A DNA stretch of 64,000 nt from Sporosarcina psychrophila (GTDB taxonomy: Bacteria > Bacillota > Bacilli > Bacillales_A > Planococcaceae). The position numbers were made by a program, and so were the translations under genes. Under the pieces are notes generated by a model that was given only the letters and a program-made list of their open reading frames with translations, was not told where the DNA came from and did no database searches. Where the stretch lies: assembly GCF_001590685.1 (NCBI RefSeq), contig NZ_CP014616.1, positions 146,501 through 210,500 of the forward strand, read 5' to 3'. This document shows positions 61,069 through 64,000 of this stretch, in pieces; positions within the stretch are counted from its first letter, which is position 1, and each line of letters begins with the position of its first letter.

Positions 61069-62193
61069 ATGCATATCCGTTGTACAAAGAAACTTTTAGT
61101 TGAACTCAAAGTCGAACCTGAATCAGTTACCGAGGACAATCCACTTTTCTCTTGGCATGCAAATTTAATCACGGTTAATCGTAGGAAAGCGGTTGTGTTA
61201 GTGAATGATCATAATCGTTATGCCGTTGTGTTGTACGGACTGAAAGCAAAAGACTTTAAAAGGTTCAACGAGATTGCTTTGCAAGGAATCCGCGAAACAT
61301 TTCACGCAGAAGGGATATCGGACAAGGTGATTGACCAGTATTTACTTCAAACTGGTGAAGTTTCCATGACGAAGACAAAGGATCGGACTTCTGTGGCAAG
61401 GATGAATAAGGCTTGTGATAATGTATACTTTTTTGATGAGTTATGGAATGTAGATTCTATTTTCCAGCCGGACATGGGTATCAATATTAGCCGCATGTTA
61501 GTCGGAGACGGAAAGAACAGTTATTTTCTTCCGCATGAAGAGATGTATAAGGATCTCAACCTTTTTGCTGGCCAATCAACTTTTGAAGCGAAAGCCGCAG
61601 TCCTGAAAGTTACACTTAGGTTCGAAAATCGTCAAGTATGGCGGCGACTTGTGGTCCCTGTAAATAAAACATTTAACCAATTACACCAAATTATACAGAC
61701 GGCCTTTGGATGGCAAGATTACCATCTTCATGACTTTTTTGTTTATGGTAAGGCGGACAATACGGGGAATCACATCACTGAAGGGCATAATGAAAAAATC
61801 CAAAAACCAATCATCAATCTTGTTTGCACCGAAGAGGCTTTTGATTATCCAGGGCAAGTAAACATGAAGCTTGAAAAAGACGTGAAGCTATCGGAATATA
61901 TTCCTGCATACGAGAAGCTGACATACAATTATGATTTTGGTGATGACTGGAACCATGATATCGAAGTAGAAAGCATTATAGAGAACTATGAGTCCAACTA
62001 TTCTGTTTGCTTGGAAGGTGAAGGGAATACACCACCAGAAGATGTAGGCGGTGAGTATGGTTATGAAGAATTTCTCAAGATTCTTGCTGATCCCGACCAC
62101 CCTGAGTACGAGCATATGGTTAAGTGGGGACGGATGCAGCGTTATCAGGAATTTGCTATTGACTCTATAAATAGAGGGTTGAAGGGACTTTAA
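61069..62193 (+). CDS. pRiA4b ORF-3-like protein with DUF6933-type N-terminal domain
   Basis: 374 residues in two parts. Residues 1-160 (MHIRCTKKLLVELKVEPESV, NPLFSWHANLITVNRRKAVV) resemble DUF6933-type domains. Residues 180-370 carry the plasmid pRiA4b ORF-3 pattern: LKVTLRFENRQVWRRLVVP, TFNQLHQIIQTAFGWQDYHL and YNYDFGDDWNHDIEVE, then GEYGYEEFLKILADPDHPEY. AAGGAG lies 9 bases before the ATG at 61069. No established function; found in plasmid and defence neighbourhoods. Confidence 0.82.
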   Translation: MHIRCTKKLLVELKVEPESVTEDNPLFSWHANLITVNRRKAVVLVNDHNRYAVVLYGLKAKDFKRFNEIALQGIRETFHAEGISDKVIDQYLLQTGEVSMTKTKDRTSVARMNKACDNVYFFDELWNVDSIFQPDMGINISRMLVGDGKNSYFLPHEEMYKDLNLFAGQSTFEAKAAVLKVTLRFENRQVWRRLVVPVNKTFNQLHQIIQTAFGWQDYHLHDFFVYGKADNTGNHITEGHNEKIQKPIINLVCTEEAFDYPGQVNMKLEKDVKLSEYIPAYEKLTYNYDFGDDWNHDIEVESIIENYESNYSVCLEGEGNTPPEDVGGEYGYEEFLKILADPDHPEYEHMVKWGRMQRYQEFAIDSINRGLKGL

Positions 62194-62206
62194 TCGACTA
62201 AGGCAG

Positions 62207-62266
62207 AAGTCTCCTTCCTCAACGCGAAGCGTAGGTGGGAGATGAATGCTTGCCGATTTTATGGCA
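62207..62266 (+). other. Structured hairpin pair, possibly IS200/IS605-type right-end remnant
   Basis: TCTCCTTCCT pairs with AGGTGGGAGA around an inner CGCGAAGCG hairpin, then GATGAATGC and a second small stem TTGCC / GGCAA. The layout resembles the folded 3' end of tnpB elements (transposon end plus omega-RNA scaffold), yet no tnpB gene is present. Identification is tentative. Confidence 0.35.
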
Positions 62267-62326
62267 ATGTTGCTTTATAAATTATAAGTCTGAATGATTT
62301 TATCCACATGGTTTATTATCCTTATC

Positions 62327-62419
62327 CTATCGCCAATAAAACCCCTCCACCGGCACATGATACTCCTGGAAAACATCACTAAACAAAACCTTTTCAATAA
62401 GTTCATGAAGCACAAGGTA
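62327..62419 (-). pseudogene. C-terminal remnant of the winged-helix protein gene
   Basis: The minus strand reads KAYLVLHELIEKVLF, then SDVFQEYHVPVEGFYWR and a stop. This parallels YYSGVLRELIGKALF and SEAFMDYDVPVEGFFCR at the end of the intact gene at 58078. Nothing upstream continues the homology; the next gene is TetR 3. Confidence 0.75.
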
Positions 62420-62437
62420 CGCTTTTTCTTTATTATT

Positions 62438-63037
62438 TTAGCTTCGCGATTCCGTATCATTGAACGAGTTTTGATGGAGAATTGCGAGTAATTGTTCGGC
62501 CATATAATCCGGTGGATATAAGAATTCGCTGTCTATCCAAACAGTAATCATCCCCCAAATTGCGTATGCCTGGTAATTGGCTAACATCTTGATGTTGATA
62601 TTTGTGTGTATGGTTCTATTGGATATGTCTTGAAGGACAAGTTGTGATAATTCGTTGCAAATACGGGCTTGTAGACCTGTTAATATATTTGACTTTCCTA
62701 GTAATGTATAAAAATTGGCGTTAGTAGCCACGTGTTCGAATATTTTAATGGCTGAAGCAGTAAGCTTGCTGACTTCGAAAACAGTCAGACTTTCATAAGG
62801 TGCACGGTATGATGTGATTAAATCCTTCATGACTTCATCGATTATTTCTTCCAACAGTTCTTCTTTGTCTGGGTAGTGTTTGTAAAATGTTCCCCGATTA
62901 AGATCGGCAAGTTGGACAATATCTGTAATTGAAATATGTTTGAAGTCTTTTGATTGCATTAAGGTTAAAAGCGCGTTTTTTAGTGCTACTTTTGATTTTC
63001 GAATTCTTCTATCCACGCTTGGTGGTGTAGTAGACAT
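62438..63037 (-). CDS. TetR/AcrR family regulator 3
   Basis: 199 residues. Helix-turn-helix FKHISITDIVQLADLNRGTF with YKHYPDKEELLEEII, then a TetR_C_7-like ligand domain ending IWGMITVWIDSEFLYPPDYM. Related in layout to TetR 2. GAGGGGG precedes the ATG. Divergent from SDR gene 3. Confidence 0.92.
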   Translation of the reverse strand: MSTTPPSVDRRIRKSKVALKNALLTLMQSKDFKHISITDIVQLADLNRGTFYKHYPDKEELLEEIIDEVMKDLITSYRAPYESLTVFEVSKLTASAIKIFEHVATNANFYTLLGKSNILTGLQARICNELSQLVLQDISNRTIHTNINIKMLANYQAYAIWGMITVWIDSEFLYPPDYMAEQLLAILHQNSFNDTESRS

Positions 63038-63095
63038 TAGTAAACCCCCTCATTTTTTTAATAAACGAACAAAATTCGGATAGATTGTCTAGTAG

Positions 63096-63113
63096 TCAAC
63101 AAGTCGATGTTGA
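63096..63113. promoter_or_regulatory. Candidate operator between TetR 3 and SDR 3
   Basis: Inverted repeat TCAACA-N6-TGTTGA in the 190-base divergent intergenic region, a plausible TetR site. Confidence 0.4.
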
Positions 63114-63228
63114 TTTGCTGATTGAATGAAGTAGCTTGAATTGATTATACTATAATTGAAAGATATTAAACATCTGTTCATTATCGTAATTGTGTAAGCA
63201 CATTCAGTTAAAAATAGGAGGGAATAAA

Positions 63229-63987
63229 ATGAAACTTCAAGACAAAGTAGCAGTTGTAACAGGAGCTGGTTCAGGCATGGGGAAAGCAATAGCTATGCTC
63301 TATGCGCAAGAAGGGGCAAAAGTGGTTGTGTCCGATATTAACGGTGATTCTGCTAATACGGTGGTAGAAGAAATTAAATCAAATGGTGGGGAAGCCATTG
63401 GTGTCGTTGCGAATGTTGCTAAAGAAGAGGACATTCAAAATCTAATAGACACAGCTGTCAGCACGTATGGCACGGTTGATGTGTTGGTGAATAATGCGGG
63501 TATCATGGACAATTTTGAAGCCGCGGGTGATATTGAAGATGACAAATGGGATCGGATTTTTGCGATAAATACGACGAGTGTTATGCGTTCAACTCGTAAA
63601 GTATTGCCAATCTTTTTGGCGAAAGAGCAAGGTGTGATTATTAATATAGCTTCAGCAGGAGGATTATACGGTGCTCGTGCGGGTGCAGCATACACGGCTT
63701 CTAAGCATGCTGTTGTTGGCTTTACAAAAAATACGGGCTTTATGTACGCTAAGCAAGGCATTCGTTGTAATGCCATTGCACCGGGGGGAGTAGAAACGAA
63801 CATCGGAGCTTCGATGACATCCATCAATGCGTTTGGGATGGGACGTATTCAACCGGGACTTGCCATTAATCCACGTACGGGCAAATCTGAAGAGATTGCG
63901 AAGGTGGCATTGTTCCTAGCTTCAGACGATTCGAGCTTCGTCAATGGTACGGTCATAACGGCAGATGCAGGATGGACCGCTTATTAA
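63229..63987 (+). CDS. SDR oxidoreductase 3 (TetR-linked)
   Basis: 252 residues. TGAGSGMGKAIAMLY, NNAGIMDNFE, NIASAGG, YTASKHAVVGFTKN and ITADAGWTAY. It resembles glucose-dehydrogenase/FabG-like SDRs. GGAGGG precedes the ATG at 63229. Complete, ending 13 bases before the window edge region. Confidence 0.92.
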   Translation: MKLQDKVAVVTGAGSGMGKAIAMLYAQEGAKVVVSDINGDSANTVVEEIKSNGGEAIGVVANVAKEEDIQNLIDTAVSTYGTVDVLVNNAGIMDNFEAAGDIEDDKWDRIFAINTTSVMRSTRKVLPIFLAKEQGVIINIASAGGLYGARAGAAYTASKHAVVGFTKNTGFMYAKQGIRCNAIAPGGVETNIGASMTSINAFGMGRIQPGLAINPRTGKSEEIAKVALFLASDDSSFVNGTVITADAGWTAY

Positions 63988-64000
63988 ATAAAATATAGGT

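Noticed and set aside
1..64000. rRNA or tRNA genes
   Set aside because: No rRNA signatures or convincing tRNA cloverleafs with T-loop GTTCRA patterns in context were noticed in any intergenic region.

Overview
The window looks like chromosomal DNA of a low-GC, endospore-forming Bacillales bacterium, most likely Planococcaceae (Sporosarcina/Lysinibacillus-like). This is inferred from gene content: spore photoproduct lyase, the des-desK-desR cold-shock lipid system, the bacillithiol-linked protein YtxJ, DUF4183 proteins, strong GGAGG ribosome sites and U-tailed terminators. No rRNA, tRNA or CRISPR locus was seen. Species assignment was not possible from the sequence alone.

Region 1 (1-34.1 kb) is mostly backbone. 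It holds mscL, an alkyltransferase-like protein, a PAP2 phosphatase, a PlsY-like acyltransferase next to a GNAT/aminotransferase fusion and ytxJ, a FabG-like reductase overlapping a membrane diguanylate cyclase, des-desK-desR with a clear palindromic DesR operator, and a compact kynU-kynB-kynA operon for tryptophan to anthranilate. A D,D-carboxypeptidase-like protein, an Rpn-family protein, D-serine dehydratase, a DDAH-family hydrolase (with a decayed second copy nearby), two DUF4183 proteins, an RclA-like flavoprotein and a membrane serine hydrolase follow. The region ends with an Lrp regulator, a five-gene peptide ABC operon, a gamma-glutamyltransferase and a two-gene chromate transporter. 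Two tandem arrays of a 20-21 bp unit (core CCGA[T/G]CATA) lie in intergenic DNA at 1-183 and 10899-11180.

Region 2 (34.1-54 kb) reads as accessory DNA. It has a restriction-modification operon (DUF1413 protein, two C5-cytosine methyltransferases, HNH endonuclease) with a palindrome at its head and a terminator-like hairpin just before the nuclease gene. Next come a stand-alone NgoFVII-type C-terminal domain, a transposase remnant, an MFS transporter, a truncated AlbA_2 gene, and two near-identical NUDIX genes bracketing about 8 kb. That bracketed segment carries a nucleobase permease, an AraC regulator, a DUF4153 protein and two TetR/SDR pairs. A helical-repeat protein flanked by direct repeats follows the second NUDIX gene. 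Related hairpin-like intergenic repeats recur through this region and again at 60.9 kb.

Region 3 (54-64 kb) has splB with a translationally coupled mini-ORF, an AhpD-like protein, an indolepyruvate/2-keto-acid decarboxylase gene broken by one frameshift, and a winged-helix protein with a second, C-terminal-only copy at 62.3 kb. It also has an Asp-rich lipoprotein, a DUF4317 protein, a pRiA4b ORF-3-like protein and a third TetR/SDR pair.

The most promising lead for undescribed biology is the PlsY-like plus FeeM-like GNAT/aminotransferase cassette at 2.9-5.1 kb, which resembles in logic (not in families) an N-acyl then O-acyl aminolipid pathway. The restriction-modification locus with its associated regulatory structures is the second.
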